Positions 35,978 through 44,613 of a stretch of DNA of 64,000 nt are shown here, piece by piece (position 1 is the first letter of the stretch; the number at the start of each line of letters is the position of its first letter). Location of the stretch: positions 248,001 through 312,000 of the forward strand of contig NZ_FOAM01000005.1 of NCBI RefSeq assembly GCF_900109605.1, written 5' to 3'. The position numbers and the translations under genes are program-made. The notes under the pieces were generated by a model, which saw nothing but the letters and a program-made list of their open reading frames with translations, was not told where the DNA came from and made no database searches. Source of the stretch: Xaviernesmea oryzae. Lineage in GTDB: Bacteria; Pseudomonadota; Alphaproteobacteria; Rhizobiales; Rhizobiaceae.

Positions 35978-37207
35978 ATGATCTTTGATCTCCTCATCCG
36001 CCGCTCCTCAACAGCCTCGAATGCTGCGCTTGTCGATATCGCGGTGAAGGATGGTCTGATCGCGGCGATTGCGCCGGATCTGCGTTGCGAGGCGGTCGAG
36101 ACCGTCGATGCCGGCGGCGCCTTTGCCTTTCCCGGCTTCGTGGAAAGCCATATCCACCTAGACAAGGCCGGCATTCTCGGCCGCTGCACGCTGTGCGACG
36201 GAACGCTGGCCGAGGCCGTGCGCGAGACGGCGCGCGTCAAGGCGGGCTTTACCCCCGAGGATGTTTATGCCCGCGCCGCCCACGTGGTGGAAAGGGCGAT
36301 CATCCACGGCACCACGCGGATGCGCAGCTTCGTGGAGGTCGATCCACGCGCCGGCTTCCGCTCGCTGGAGGCCTTGTTCAAGCTCAAGTCCGACTATGCT
36401 TTTGCCCTGGACATCGAGATCTGCGCCTTCGCGCAGGAGGGGCTGACACAGGAGCCGGCGACCTTCGACATGCTGGACGAGGCGCTGGCGTCGGGCGCCG
36501 ATCTCGTCGGCGGCTGCCCCTATACCGACCCGGACCCACAGACCCAGATCGAGCGGATCTTCACGCTTGCCCGGCGGCATGATGTGGCGGTGGACTTCCA
36601 TCTGGATTTCAGTCTCGACCCCGGCCGCACCGACCTTCCGGCCGTCATCGAGGCCACACGGCGCCATGGCTGGGGCGGGCGTGTGTCGATTGGCCATGTC
36701 ACCAATCTCTCTGCCCTGCCGCCGGAGGGCGTGCGCGCCATCGCCGCCCGCCTGGCCGAAGCCGGGATCGCGCTGACCGTGCTGCCGGCCACCGATCTGT
36801 TCCTCAATGGCCGCACCGAGGACAGGCTGGTGCCGCGCGGGGTCGCGCCGGCGCATGTTCTGGCTGATTGCGGGGTGACCACCACCATTGCCAGCAACAA
36901 TATTCTCAATCCCTTCACGCCCTATGGCGATGCGTCCCTGCTGCGCATGGCCAATCTCTACGCCAATCTCGCCCAGCTCGCCCGCGATGACGCCTTGGCC
37001 CAGACGTTCGACATGATCTCCAGCGCGCCCGCGCGCCTGATGGGCCGAACCTATGGACTTCACATCGGCGCGGAGGCGACCATCGTGCTTCTGGATTGCA
37101 CCGGACCAGCCGACGCCGTGCGGGAAATCCCGCGCGTGATCGGCGGCTGGAAGAAAGGCCGACCCACCTTCTGGAACGGCCTTCCGCAGATTTTCAGGCC
37201 CGGTTGA
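35978..37207 (+). CDS. CodA-like amidohydrolase with altered metal and acid/base residues
   Basis: 409-aa second CodA-type amidohydrolase. His58 and His60 (SHIHLD), Gln153 (FAQEG), His208 (DFHLD) and His240 (IGHVTN) are kept. Against E. coli CodA the metal-ligand/catalytic Asp313 is Asn307 (IASNNILNPF) and Glu217 is Phe211. The same SNN stretch may mark a distinct subfamily rather than a dead enzyme, as the surrounding FTPYGDASLLRMANLYAN is well formed. Last gene of the operon, 12 nt after the GGT-like gene. Function uncertain: a different metal chemistry, or a partner for the enzyme at 33180. Confidence 0.8.
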   Translation: MIFDLLIRRSSTASNAALVDIAVKDGLIAAIAPDLRCEAVETVDAGGAFAFPGFVESHIHLDKAGILGRCTLCDGTLAEAVRETARVKAGFTPEDVYARAAHVVERAIIHGTTRMRSFVEVDPRAGFRSLEALFKLKSDYAFALDIEICAFAQEGLTQEPATFDMLDEALASGADLVGGCPYTDPDPQTQIERIFTLARRHDVAVDFHLDFSLDPGRTDLPAVIEATRRHGWGGRVSIGHVTNLSALPPEGVRAIAARLAEAGIALTVLPATDLFLNGRTEDRLVPRGVAPAHVLADCGVTTTIASNNILNPFTPYGDASLLRMANLYANLAQLARDDALAQTFDMISSAPARLMGRTYGLHIGAEATIVLLDCTGPADAVREIPRVIGGWKKGRPTFWNGLPQIFRPG

Positions 37208-37262
37208 GCGGCGGGCCCGACACCTGCCGCTATTCATCAGGTCATCAGTTACCCGCAACCTC

Positions 37263-37279
37263 TGGCCGCCTTCCGGCCA
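37263..37279. terminator. weak hairpin between convergent operons
   Basis: Six-bp perfect stem TGGCCG/CGGCCA with a 5-nt loop, between the convergent stops at 37207 and 37338. No T-run; terminator role is suggested only by position. Confidence 0.25.
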
Positions 37280-37337
37280 CGCATTGACTGCGAGCAACGC
37301 GCCCGGATATTCGCGCCCGCCGGTGCATGATCCCCTG

Positions 37338-38828
37338 TCAGGCCGGCGCATCCTGGTCGCGGATCAGGGCCCGCGCGGCCACCATGTCGTCCGACAAGGG
37401 CCGGTCATCGGCATAGGGGCCGATATGCCTGCGCAGACACGCGTAGAGCGCCTGCGTGCCGGGCGCCCTTGGCGCGACGTCGGTCAGGAACTCGTGCGCC
37501 TGGGCGGCAGCAAGATATTCGATGGCGAGGATCTGCGCGGCATTGTCGAGGATCGTGTGCAGCTTCAGCGCCGCCGCGGTGGGATGGGCGAGAAAATCCT
37601 CCTGGAGACCGGAGGTGACGCCGCCATCGGTTGAGGCCGGTGCGGCCAGGCGTCGGCTGTCATTCGCGAGCGCCGCAGCCGTATATTGCGCGATCATGAA
37701 GCCGGAGCGACTGCCGGCGTCGCTGGCGAGGAAGGGCGGCAGGCCACTGACGAGCGGATTGACCAGCCTGTCGAGCCGGCGCTCGCTCATTGCCGAGATC
37801 TGGGCGAGCGCGATGGCGAGACCATCGGCGGCCAGCGCCAGCCCGGGTGCCACGGCATGGGCCTGCGAGGACACGATGGGCGCCTCGGGCGAGCCGGAAA
37901 CGGCGGGATTATCAGTGACCGAGGCCAGTTCCCGATCGACGGTCGCTGCCACCTGGTCGAACAGATCGCGCGCGGCGCCATGGGCATGGGGAATGGCGCG
38001 CAGGCTCAGCGCATCCTGCGTGCGCCGGCCAAGGCTTGCGGCAATCAGCCCGCTGCCGGCAAGCCGCGCGCGCAAGGTTCGACCGACGGTCTCGATGCCT
38101 TCAGACGGACGCAGCGCCAGAATGTCCGGATCGAAGGCCGCCATCTGCGCGCCCGCGGCCTCCAGCGTCAGCGCACTGACCGCATCGGCCCAATTGAGAA
38201 ACCGGAGCGCGTGCGACAGAGCGAGCGCGGCAAGCCCCGTCGAGCAGGCGGTGCCGTTGACGAGGCTCAGGCCCTCCTTTGCGCCGAGCACCAAGGGCTC
38301 CCGGCCGATCTCGGCCAAGGCCTCGCGGCCAGTCAGGCGCCGGTCGCCACAACGCACCCAGCCTGCCCCGATCAGCACCAGCGCCGTATGGGCATTGTGC
38401 GTCAGATAGCCCGCCGAGCCGCCGGCCGGCACTTCGGGGATCATATCCTTTTCCAGAAGGGCCAGCAGCGTCTCGACAATCACGGGACGCACGCCGGAAT
38501 AGCCATGGGCGAAATTGGCGATCTGGGCGGCGATAATCGCCCGCACAGCCTCGCGCGGCAGCAGAGGCCCGACGCCGCAGGCATGGCTGAAGAGGATGTT
38601 GCGCGACAGCGCGGCCTGCGAAGCACGATCAACCACCGTATCGGACAGCGCGCCGACACCGGTCGTAATGCCATAGGCGCGCACGCCCGTTTCCACCAGG
38701 CTTTCGACGATCGACGCCGCACGCGCCAAGCGTGCCCAGGCGGACTCGGCAAGGCGCAGCACCGCACCATCGGCCACGGCGGCGATATCCGCCCAAGTCA
38801 GGAGCTGCTGATCTAGAACAATGGTCAT
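37338..38828 (-). CDS. histidine/aromatic ammonia-lyase-family protein with altered MIO triad
   Basis: 496-aa HAL/PAL-fold protein. Conserved features: Tyr52 (AYGITTGVGAL), KEGLSLVNGT with Asn191, RRTQDALSLRAIPH, SGFMIAQYTAAALA and TSGLQEDF. The Ala-Ser-Gly triad that cyclises to the MIO electrophile reads Ser138-Ala139-Gly140 in a gap-free match (IPEVPAGG, then SAG, then YLTHNAH), so the serine that would give the methylidene is absent, and the following Asp is Tyr. Normal lyase chemistry is therefore not expected. Last gene of the HisJQMP-type operon, 69 nt after the ATPase, with a HutC-like repressor divergent. Could be a modified enzyme or a ligand-binding pseudoenzyme. Confidence 0.88.
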   Translation of the reverse strand: MTIVLDQQLLTWADIAAVADGAVLRLAESAWARLARAASIVESLVETGVRAYGITTGVGALSDTVVDRASQAALSRNILFSHACGVGPLLPREAVRAIIAAQIANFAHGYSGVRPVIVETLLALLEKDMIPEVPAGGSAGYLTHNAHTALVLIGAGWVRCGDRRLTGREALAEIGREPLVLGAKEGLSLVNGTACSTGLAALALSHALRFLNWADAVSALTLEAAGAQMAAFDPDILALRPSEGIETVGRTLRARLAGSGLIAASLGRRTQDALSLRAIPHAHGAARDLFDQVAATVDRELASVTDNPAVSGSPEAPIVSSQAHAVAPGLALAADGLAIALAQISAMSERRLDRLVNPLVSGLPPFLASDAGSRSGFMIAQYTAAALANDSRRLAAPASTDGGVTSGLQEDFLAHPTAAALKLHTILDNAAQILAIEYLAAAQAHEFLTDVAPRAPGTQALYACLRRHIGPYADDRPLSDDMVAARALIRDQDAPA

Positions 38829-38897
38829 GGCGCTTCTTCAAACTCGACGATTGGGGGCAAAAAGCATTGCGCCGATTCCGCTTTTCGGGCCAGCGCT

Positions 38898-39671
38898 CTA
38901 GGCGGGGCCGAGATGGCCGATGAACTGGCGAAAGGCGGGCGAGCCGCCGCCACCGAACATCTCTTCCGGCGTGCCGCTGCTGTCGACCACGCCTTCGCGC
39001 ATGAAGACGACGCGGTTGGACACATTGCGGGCGAAGCTCATCTCATGAGTGACGACCAGCATGGTCATCCCCTCCTCCGCCAGCGCGCGCATGACGCGCA
39101 GCACCTCGCCAACCAGTTCCGGGTCGAGCGCGGAGGTCGGCTCGTCGAACAGCATGGCCTTGGGCTTCATGGCGAGCGCACGGGCAATCGCCGCGCGCTG
39201 CTGCTGCCCGCCTGAGAGATGGGCGGGATAGGCATGGCGCTTGTCGACGATGCCGACCTTTTCAAGCAGCGCTTCCGCCTCGGCGATGCACTCGGCGCGC
39301 GGGCGCTTGAGCACATGCACCGGTCCTTCGATGACGTTCTGCAGGATGGTCATATGAGACCAGAGATTGAAGCTCTGGAACACCATGCCGAGTTCGGATC
39401 GGATATGGTCCACCTGTTTCTGGCTGGCCGGCTGGTTCCGCCCGCCCTTCTTCACCATGCGGATCTCCTCGCCATCGACGAAAATCTCGCCTTCGGTGGC
39501 GATCTCCAAAAGGTTGATGCAGCGCAGGAAGGTAGACTTGCCCGAGCCGGATGCGCCGAGCAGCGAGATGACATCACCATCTTTCGCATCCAGCGAAATG
39601 CCTTTCAGCACCTCATGCGTGCCGAAGCTCTTGCGGATGTTGCGAACGGACAGTCGGGAAGGACCGGACAT
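38898..39671 (-). CDS. polar amino acid ABC importer ATPase (HisP/GlnQ type)
   Basis: 257-aa ATPase with Walker [10 protein letters not shown], signature [16 protein letters not shown], Walker [14 protein letters not shown] and [11 protein letters not shown], typical of the PAAT family and closest to HisP/OccP by the insertion before the Q-loop ([21 protein letters not shown]). ATG 39671 is the family-consistent start; the frame continues into the permease gene. Fourth cistron of the operon. Confidence 0.93.
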   Translation of the reverse strand: MSGPSRLSVRNIRKSFGTHEVLKGISLDAKDGDVISLLGASGSGKSTFLRCINLLEIATEGEIFVDGEEIRMVKKGGRNQPASQKQVDHIRSELGMVFQSFNLWSHMTILQNVIEGPVHVLKRPRAECIAEAEALLEKVGIVDKRHAYPAHLSGGQQQRAAIARALAMKPKAMLFDEPTSALDPELVGEVLRVMRALAEEGMTMLVVTHEMSFARNVSNRVVFMREGVVDSSGTPEEMFGGGGSPAFRQFIGHLGPA

Positions 39672-39685
39672 GAAGGCTCCGAAGA

Positions 39686-40399
39686 TCAGCGGGGAATGGG
39701 GCTGGGCGAAGTGGGCGGCGCGCGCCGGTGCTTCGATAGGGCATATTCCAGCAGCGAAAGCGCCTGCAGGATGATGAAATTCAGCGCGAGATAGATCAGT
39801 GCCGCGCAGAGAAACACCTCCATGGTGCGGTAGGTCTGCGAGATCAGCCGCTGGGCAACGCCGGTGACCTCCCAGACCGTGACGAGGCTGGCAAGCGCAG
39901 TCGATTTCATCATCAGCACGATCTCGGTCGAATAGGCCGGCAGCGCATGGCGAAAGGCGATCGGCGCCAGGATGCGGCGCACCAGGAGGAAGCCGGACAT
40001 GCCGATGGCGCGCGCCGCCTCGATTTCCCGTGTCGGCACGGCTCTTAAGCCAGCGCGGAAGATTTCCGCAGAATAGCCGGCCGTGCACAAAGCGAGCGAA
40101 AGCACGGCGCAGACCATCGGCTCGCGCAGGAAAGGCCAGAGGAAGGAATAGCGGATAACGCCGAACTGCCCCAAGCCATAAAAGACCAGAAACATCTGGA
40201 TGAGCAGCGGCGAGCCGCGAAAGACGAAGATGTAGCCGCGGGCAAAGCCCGCCAGCAGCCGATTGCCGCTGACGCGCATCCAGACGATGAGAAGCGCCAG
40301 CAGGCCGCCGAAGAAGACCGACAGTGCAAACAGGATGAGCGTGGTCGGCACGGCCTTGATCAACGTCAGCATGGTCTGCGAGAGGAAGGCGATATCCAT
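39686..40399 (-). CDS. polar amino acid ABC importer permease (HisM type)
   Basis: 237-aa inner-membrane permease with about five hydrophobic segments and the PAAT-family loop [15 protein letters not shown]. Segment [17 protein letters not shown] is characteristic of HisM/ArtM. Starts 3 nt after the HisQ-type gene and ends 14 nt before the ATPase. Confidence 0.92.
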   Translation of the reverse strand: MDIAFLSQTMLTLIKAVPTTLILFALSVFFGGLLALLIVWMRVSGNRLLAGFARGYIFVFRGSPLLIQMFLVFYGLGQFGVIRYSFLWPFLREPMVCAVLSLALCTAGYSAEIFRAGLRAVPTREIEAARAIGMSGFLLVRRILAPIAFRHALPAYSTEIVLMMKSTALASLVTVWEVTGVAQRLISQTYRTMEVFLCAALIYLALNFIILQALSLLEYALSKHRRAPPTSPSPIPR

Positions 40400-40402
40400 C
40401 TC

Positions 40403-41131
40403 TTACCCCCTGCCGATCATGGCGGCGGACTGGCTGCGGTCGGCCTGTCGCTCAGCGCCTTTGAACACCCGATCCGACAGGCTGGTCAGGATCAGATAAA
40501 GGCAGCCGCCGACGATATAGAAGAGAAAATACTGCCGGGTGGAGCCGGCCGCGACCTGGCTGGTGCGCATGAGCTCGGCCAGGCCGGTGACGGAGACCAG
40601 CGCCGAATCCTTCAGGCTCAACTGCCAGACATTGCCGAGGCCGGGAATGGCGAAGCGGATGACCTGCGGGAGCACGATGCGGCGCAGGCGCAGGCGCCTG
40701 CTCATGCCGATGGCCAAAGCGGCTTCCAGTTCGCCGGGGGGGATCGCAAGATAGGCGCCGCGATAGACCTCGGCCTGATAGGCACCGGAAATGATGCCGA
40801 CCGCCAGCGCGCCGGCGAGGAAGGAGGGCAGGCCGAGAAAGCCCTCAAAGCCCAGCGCGTGACCAAGGGCTGTAACGGCGGAGCTGCCGCCGAAATAGAT
40901 GAGATAGATGATCAGAAGCTCCGGCACGCCGCGAAACACCGTGGTGTAGACATGGCCGACAGCGGCACGCAGCGGACGGCCAGAGAGCTTCATGGCGGCC
41001 ACCAGCGCGCCCAGGACAGCGCCGATGGCGAGCGCCGAGGCGGTGACCGCCAGCGTGATCAGCGCGCCCAGGAGCAAAAGCGCGCCCCAGCCACCGGAGC
41101 CGAAGCCGAGAAGTTGCAGGCTTGTCATCAT
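40403..41131 (-). CDS. polar amino acid ABC importer permease (HisQ type)
   Basis: 242-aa inner-membrane permease, partner of the HisM-type protein. First helix about residues 18-46, [17 protein letters not shown] and the loop [22 protein letters not shown]. Follows the binding-protein gene after 135 nt containing a strong hairpin. Confidence 0.92.
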   Translation of the reverse strand: MMTSLQLLGFGSGGWGALLLLGALITLAVTASALAIGAVLGALVAAMKLSGRPLRAAVGHVYTTVFRGVPELLIIYLIYFGGSSAVTALGHALGFEGFLGLPSFLAGALAVGIISGAYQAEVYRGAYLAIPPGELEAALAIGMSRRLRLRRIVLPQVIRFAIPGLGNVWQLSLKDSALVSVTGLAELMRTSQVAAGSTRQYFLFYIVGGCLYLILTSLSDRVFKGAERQADRSQSAAMIGRG

Positions 41132-41179
41132 GCCGTTCCCGCTCTGGCGCTCTTTGCGGCGCCCTTGCCTGAATTTGCC

Positions 41180-41212
41180 CGGCGGCGCGGGAGAGCCTTA
41201 CCCGCGCCGTCG
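41180..41212 (-). promoter_or_regulatory. intercistronic hairpin after binding-protein gene
   Basis: Twelve-bp stem with one G-U pair (41180-41191 with 41201-41212, 9-nt loop), between the binding-protein stop and the HisQ-type start. No T-run. One of five equivalent structures in the window. Confidence 0.65.
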
Positions 41213-41266
41213 CATCACCTCACGCAGGCCTGGCGGCACGATGACCACCGAGCCCGTCCTGCCCGA

Positions 41267-42109
41267 TCAGCGCGGGCTCACATCGATCTTGAACCACTTC
41301 ATCGACAGCGTCTTCACCGTGCCGTCCGCCAGTGCGGACTTGATCGCCTCGTTGAACTTGTCGCGCAGGTCGGTGTCGGCCTTGCGGATGCCGAGGCCTT
41401 CTCCTTCGCCCCAGATCGAGCCGACGATCTCCGGGCCCGTGAAGGCCAGCGTGTCGTTTGCGGCGGCAAAGGCGTTATTGAAATAGACGGCATCGTCGAA
41501 ACCGAGATCGATCCGGCCGTTCTGAAGGTCGAGGTCGCGATCGGCGCCAGTCTTGTATTCGCGAATTTCGGCAATATCGCCGAAATTGTCATAGATGAAC
41601 TTGGCGTAGACGGTGGCGGCCTGGATGCCGATGGTCTTGCCCTTGAAGGCGGCCTTCAGCGCGTCGATCTCCTTCACGCCGGTCTGGCCGGGGGTCATCT
41701 GGATCGTGGCGCCTGTGCCGGCGGCTTTCGCAAGCGGGCTATCCTTGGCCGTAGCGAAGGCGGCGGGCGTGGCGGCGTAAGGAATGGTGAAATCGATGAC
41801 CTGCTTGCGCTCGTCGGTGATCGACAGCGCATCCATGATCACGTCGAACTTGCCGGCATTGAGCGCCGGGATCATGCCGTCCCAATCGGAAGCCACCAGC
41901 TTGCACTCGAGCTTTGCGCGCTCGCACAGGACCTTGGCAAGCTCGGGTTCGAAGCCGCCGAGCGTGCCGTCGGCATTGGTGAGGTTCCACGGCGCATAGG
42001 CGCCTTCGAGCGTGATGGTGACGGTCTTCCATTCCTTGGCCTGGGCGGCCGGGGCGGCCAGCATCGTCAGGGCGCAGGCGGCGGAAAGAAGGGTTGCGCT
42101 AAGCTTCAT
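41267..42109 (-). CDS. polar amino acid-binding periplasmic protein (HisJ/ArgT type)
   Basis: 280-aa SBP family 3 protein. Signal peptide residues 1-24 (LLSAACALTMLAAPAAQA), mature start KEWKTVTITLEGAYAPWN. The family pattern DGTLGGFEPELAKVLCERAKLECK, SDWDGMIPALNAGKFDVIMDALSIT and YAATPAAF is very close to the basic amino acid/opine binding group. ATG 42109 has GAGGAG 8 nt upstream. Substrate could be histidine, a histidine derivative or an opine; the HutC-like regulator points to an imidazole compound. Confidence 0.92.
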   Translation of the reverse strand: MKLSATLLSAACALTMLAAPAAQAKEWKTVTITLEGAYAPWNLTNADGTLGGFEPELAKVLCERAKLECKLVASDWDGMIPALNAGKFDVIMDALSITDERKQVIDFTIPYAATPAAFATAKDSPLAKAAGTGATIQMTPGQTGVKEIDALKAAFKGKTIGIQAATVYAKFIYDNFGDIAEIREYKTGADRDLDLQNGRIDLGFDDAVYFNNAFAAANDTLAFTGPEIVGSIWGEGEGLGIRKADTDLRDKFNEAIKSALADGTVKTLSMKWFKIDVSPR

Positions 42110-42420
42110 CAAGCAGTCTCCTCTGAGGGTTGGGTCGTGACCCTTGCGGGCCATCATCGGCGTGAATGCGGCAGACCTGCCTAAATCACGACGATCTAAA
42201 CCAAAAGCACGGAAGACCGGGTTTCGAACGAAAATCGCCTGAGGATCTGCGCTCCAGCCCTGCTCCCGCGTAAACCACCGGTCTGCCGCCGGCTTGCCCA
42301 AGCAAACACATGGTTTTGCGCTGCCGGGAGGTTGTATAGGGCAGCATATGGTTTATTGTGGCTGGCGCAAGAGGAAAGTCGCTTTATGAGCATTTTCATG
42401 CACTGCAAAAGGATTAGGCA
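42110..42420. promoter_or_regulatory. divergent promoter region with HutC-type half-site
   Basis: 311 nt between the binding-protein and HutC-like genes. TTGTATAGGG at 42332-42341 recurs exactly at 43187-43196 just after the regulator. It resembles the left half of the HutC operator known from enterobacteria (CTTGTATAGACAAG as I recall it). The AT-rich stretch after it probably holds the promoters. Confidence 0.45.
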
Positions 42421-43185
42421 ATGAAACGGACCGACGGGCTTGGCCGGCAGAGGGCGCAGGGCGAAACGACCCCGCTCTACAGGGGTGTCAAGCAGGCGAT
42501 CCTGGAGCGCATTCATAGCGGCGAATGGCCGCCGCGCCATCGTGTTCCCTCGGAAAACGAACTGGTCGCCGAATTGGGCGTCAGCAAGATGACGGCGAAC
42601 CGCGCCCTGCGGGAGCTTGCCAGCGAAGGCGAATTGGTGCGCATCCAGGGTGTCGGCTCCTTCGTTGCCGAGCGGAAGGGCTATTCCGCCTTGTTCGAGG
42701 TGCGTAGCATTGCCGACGAAATTGCCGAGCGTGGCCATGTGCACGAGGCGTCCGTGGTGGTTCTTGCCCGCGAAACCGCCTCTCCCGAGGTCGCAGACGC
42801 CTTGGAGATCGAGATCGGCGCACCCGTCTTCCACTCGCTGATCGTTCACAGCGAGAACAGCGTGCCCGTGCAGGTGGAGGACCGCTTTGTGCGCCCGGAT
42901 GCCGCACCCGCCTATCTGCAACAGGACTTCACCACCACCACGCCGAACGCCTATCTGACCTCCGCCGCGCCACTCTCCGGCTCTGAGCATATCGTCGAAG
43001 CCGCCATGCCGCAGCCTTGGGAATGCAAGCTGCTGACTATTCTACGCACCGAACCCTGCCTGACGATTCGCCGCCGCACCTGGTCCGGAAGCCAGGTGGT
43101 CTCGCTCGCGCGGCTGATCTATCCGAGCAATCGCTATCGGTTGGAGGCGCGCAACGGCCGCATCTTCGAGGATCAAACGCGCTAA
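42421..43185 (+). CDS. GntR/HutC-family transcriptional repressor
   Basis: 254-aa regulator. The winged-helix part (about 20-88: AILERIHSGEWPPRHRVPSENELVAELGVSKMTANRAL, shown in the DNA at 42499-42610) is the HutC subgroup type, and the C-terminal UTRA ligand domain ends with the HutC-like CLTIRRRTWSGSQVVSLARLIYP. In hut systems the ligand is urocanate. No hutU, hutI or hutG is near, so this is a hut-like but not standard locus. AAGGA lies 7 nt before ATG 42421. Confidence 0.9.
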   Translation: MKRTDGLGRQRAQGETTPLYRGVKQAILERIHSGEWPPRHRVPSENELVAELGVSKMTANRALRELASEGELVRIQGVGSFVAERKGYSALFEVRSIADEIAERGHVHEASVVVLARETASPEVADALEIEIGAPVFHSLIVHSENSVPVQVEDRFVRPDAAPAYLQQDFTTTTPNAYLTSAAPLSGSEHIVEAAMPQPWECKLLTILRTEPCLTIRRRTWSGSQVVSLARLIYPSNRYRLEARNGRIFEDQTR

Positions 43186-43186
43186 C

Positions 43187-43196
43187 TTGTATAGGG
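43187..43196. promoter_or_regulatory. second HutC-type half-site
   Basis: Exact second copy of TTGTATAGGG, here preceded by C and followed by AAC, 2 nt after the regulator stop. Closer to a full HutC-type site than the 42332 copy. Confidence 0.35.
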
Positions 43197-43296
43197 AACT
43201 TGGGACGCGGTCGCCACCGCAAGACCAAGAGAGCCTGAAATGTCCTCCAGACGGCCAGCCATTCCATCTCGCCGCAGGTCAAAATTTCCATCGAGA

Positions 43297-43325
43297 TTAT
43301 AAACTATATTATATCATATATTGAT
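43297..43325 (+). promoter_or_regulatory. AT-rich dyad, candidate BigR-type operator/promoter
   Basis: A strongly AT-rich stretch with the palindromic core ATATCATAT (43311-43319) about 120 nt upstream of the ArsR-type gene, in otherwise GC-rich DNA. BigR-type repressors bind AT-rich inverted repeats at their own promoter, so this is the likely operator. Confidence 0.45.
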
Positions 43326-43444
43326 TTTATGTCCTGCTGTGCCTTATCTTGGCGCAGGACGAGGTCGGGTATCATAGCGCGGCCCATCGCGCGGCTGGCG
43401 CTGCCGCTTGGGCGCTCGTCATGCACTTTGAGATGAGAAAACCG

Positions 43445-43771
43445 ATGAGTCGGACACGGGAGGGCGAGCTTGCGGCCCAAAATATGGCGGCAAAAGCCGA
43501 AGAGGTTGCGCTTCTCCTGAAGACACTGTCGCATCCGGCGCGCCTGATGATCGTCTGCACGCTCGTCGATACGGAATTGGCGGTCGGTGAACTGGAGGCG
43601 ATGCTGGAGCTGCACCAGCCGCATCTTTCGCAGCATCTTACCGTGCTGCGCGCCGCGCGAATTGTCGAGCCCCGGCGCGCGGGAAAGCAGATCTATTATC
43701 GCCTGACACAAGCGAAAGCCGCCGAACTGGTCGGCGCGCTCCACGCTATCTTCTGCAGGAGACCCGAATGA
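43445..43771 (+). CDS. bigR: BigR/SqrR-like sulfide-responsive ArsR-family repressor
   Basis: 108-aa winged-helix repressor. HTH region: LLLKTLSHPARLMIVCTLV, HQPHLSQHLTVLRAARIVEPRRAGKQIYYRL. The two redox cysteines of the BigR/SqrR group are present, Cys38 and Cys104, 66 residues apart as in BigR (42 and 108). Oxidation or persulfidation of this pair releases DNA and induces sulfide-detoxification genes. Start chosen at ATG 43445 by family length; ATG 43433 and 43421 are in frame. Overlaps pmpA by 4 nt. Confidence 0.85.
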   Translation: MSRTREGELAAQNMAAKAEEVALLLKTLSHPARLMIVCTLVDTELAVGELEAMLELHQPHLSQHLTVLRAARIVEPRRAGKQIYYRLTQAKAAELVGALHAIFCRRPE

Positions 43772-44181
43772 TCAGCGTCTTTCTCCCTTCGCTTTTCGGT
43801 GGCGCGCTGATCGGCCTGTCAGCGGTGATGCTGCTGCTTCTGAACGGCCGGATCGCCGGCATCAGCGGCATTCTCGGCGCGCTGGTCAGCGGCACCGGCC
43901 TTGCTGTCAATCTGGCTTTCGTGCTGGGTCTGATGCTCGGGCCCTTGGCTTATCTGTCGGTCTTCGGCCAATGGCCGGCGGTGGAGATCGAAGCGGGATG
44001 GCCGCTTGTCGTGCTCGCAGGTCTTTTGGTCGGCTTCGGCACGCGGATGGGCTCCGGTTGCACCAGCGGCCATGGCGTTCTCGGGCTCGCGCGGCTGTCA
44101 CCGCGTTCGATCGCCGCCGTTGCCACCTTCCTGGCAGCTGGCATTCTCGCCGTCACGGCTCTGCGGGCGGTGGCGCCATGA
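43768..44181 (+). CDS. pmpA: YeeE/YedE-family membrane protein, sulfur transport subunit A
   Basis: 137-aa inner-membrane half-protein with about four hydrophobic segments and the YeeE signature GTRMGSGCTSGHGVLGLARLS, whose cysteine takes part in thiosulfate/sulfur passage in YeeE. Two half-size proteins (this and the next) together equal one full YeeE, as in the bigR operons of Agrobacterium and Xylella. Probable role: moving reduced sulfur species across the membrane under BigR control. Overlaps genes on both sides by 4 nt. Confidence 0.87.
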   Translation: MISVFLPSLFGGALIGLSAVMLLLLNGRIAGISGILGALVSGTGLAVNLAFVLGLMLGPLAYLSVFGQWPAVEIEAGWPLVVLAGLLVGFGTRMGSGCTSGHGVLGLARLSPRSIAAVATFLAAGILAVTALRAVAP

Positions 44182-44606
44182 CGCATCCCCTCGCCCGGCC
44201 CGCGGCTGCGCTCGCCTCCGGCCTTGTCTTCGGCTTCGGCCTGTCCCTGTCGGGCATGCTTAATCCGGCACGCGTGCAAAGCTTTCTCGATGTGTTTGGC
44301 GCCTGGGATCCAAGCCTTGCCTTCGTGCTCGGCGGCGCCGTGCTTGTCGCCTTTGTCGGCGTCCAGGCCATGAAGCGGATGAAGCGCCCCGCCTTCGACG
44401 ACCGCTTTCAGCTACCGGCGAACCGCCGGATCGATGCGCGCCTGCTGCTCGGCTCGGCGCTGTTCGGCCTTGGCTGGGGTCTTGGCGGCTTCTGCCCCGG
44501 TCCAGCCGTGGCGTCTCTGTCGCTTGGCCTGCCGAAGATCATGATCTTCGTCCTCGCCATGCTCACGGGCATGATCCTCCATGACCGTGTTGTAAGAAAG
44601 CGCTGA
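44178..44606 (+). CDS. pmpB: YeeE/YedE-family membrane protein, sulfur transport subunit B
   Basis: 142-aa partner of the preceding protein. Segments FGFGLSLSGMLNPARVQSFLD and GWGLGGFCPGPAVASLSLG are the second-half YeeE signatures with the conserved cysteine. About four hydrophobic segments. ATG 44178 overlaps the previous stop. The persulfide dioxygenase (blh) and sulfite exporter often present in such operons are missing here. Confidence 0.87.
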   Translation: MTHPLARPAAALASGLVFGFGLSLSGMLNPARVQSFLDVFGAWDPSLAFVLGGAVLVAFVGVQAMKRMKRPAFDDRFQLPANRRIDARLLLGSALFGLGWGLGGFCPGPAVASLSLGLPKIMIFVLAMLTGMILHDRVVRKR

Positions 44607-44613
44607 AAGGCAT

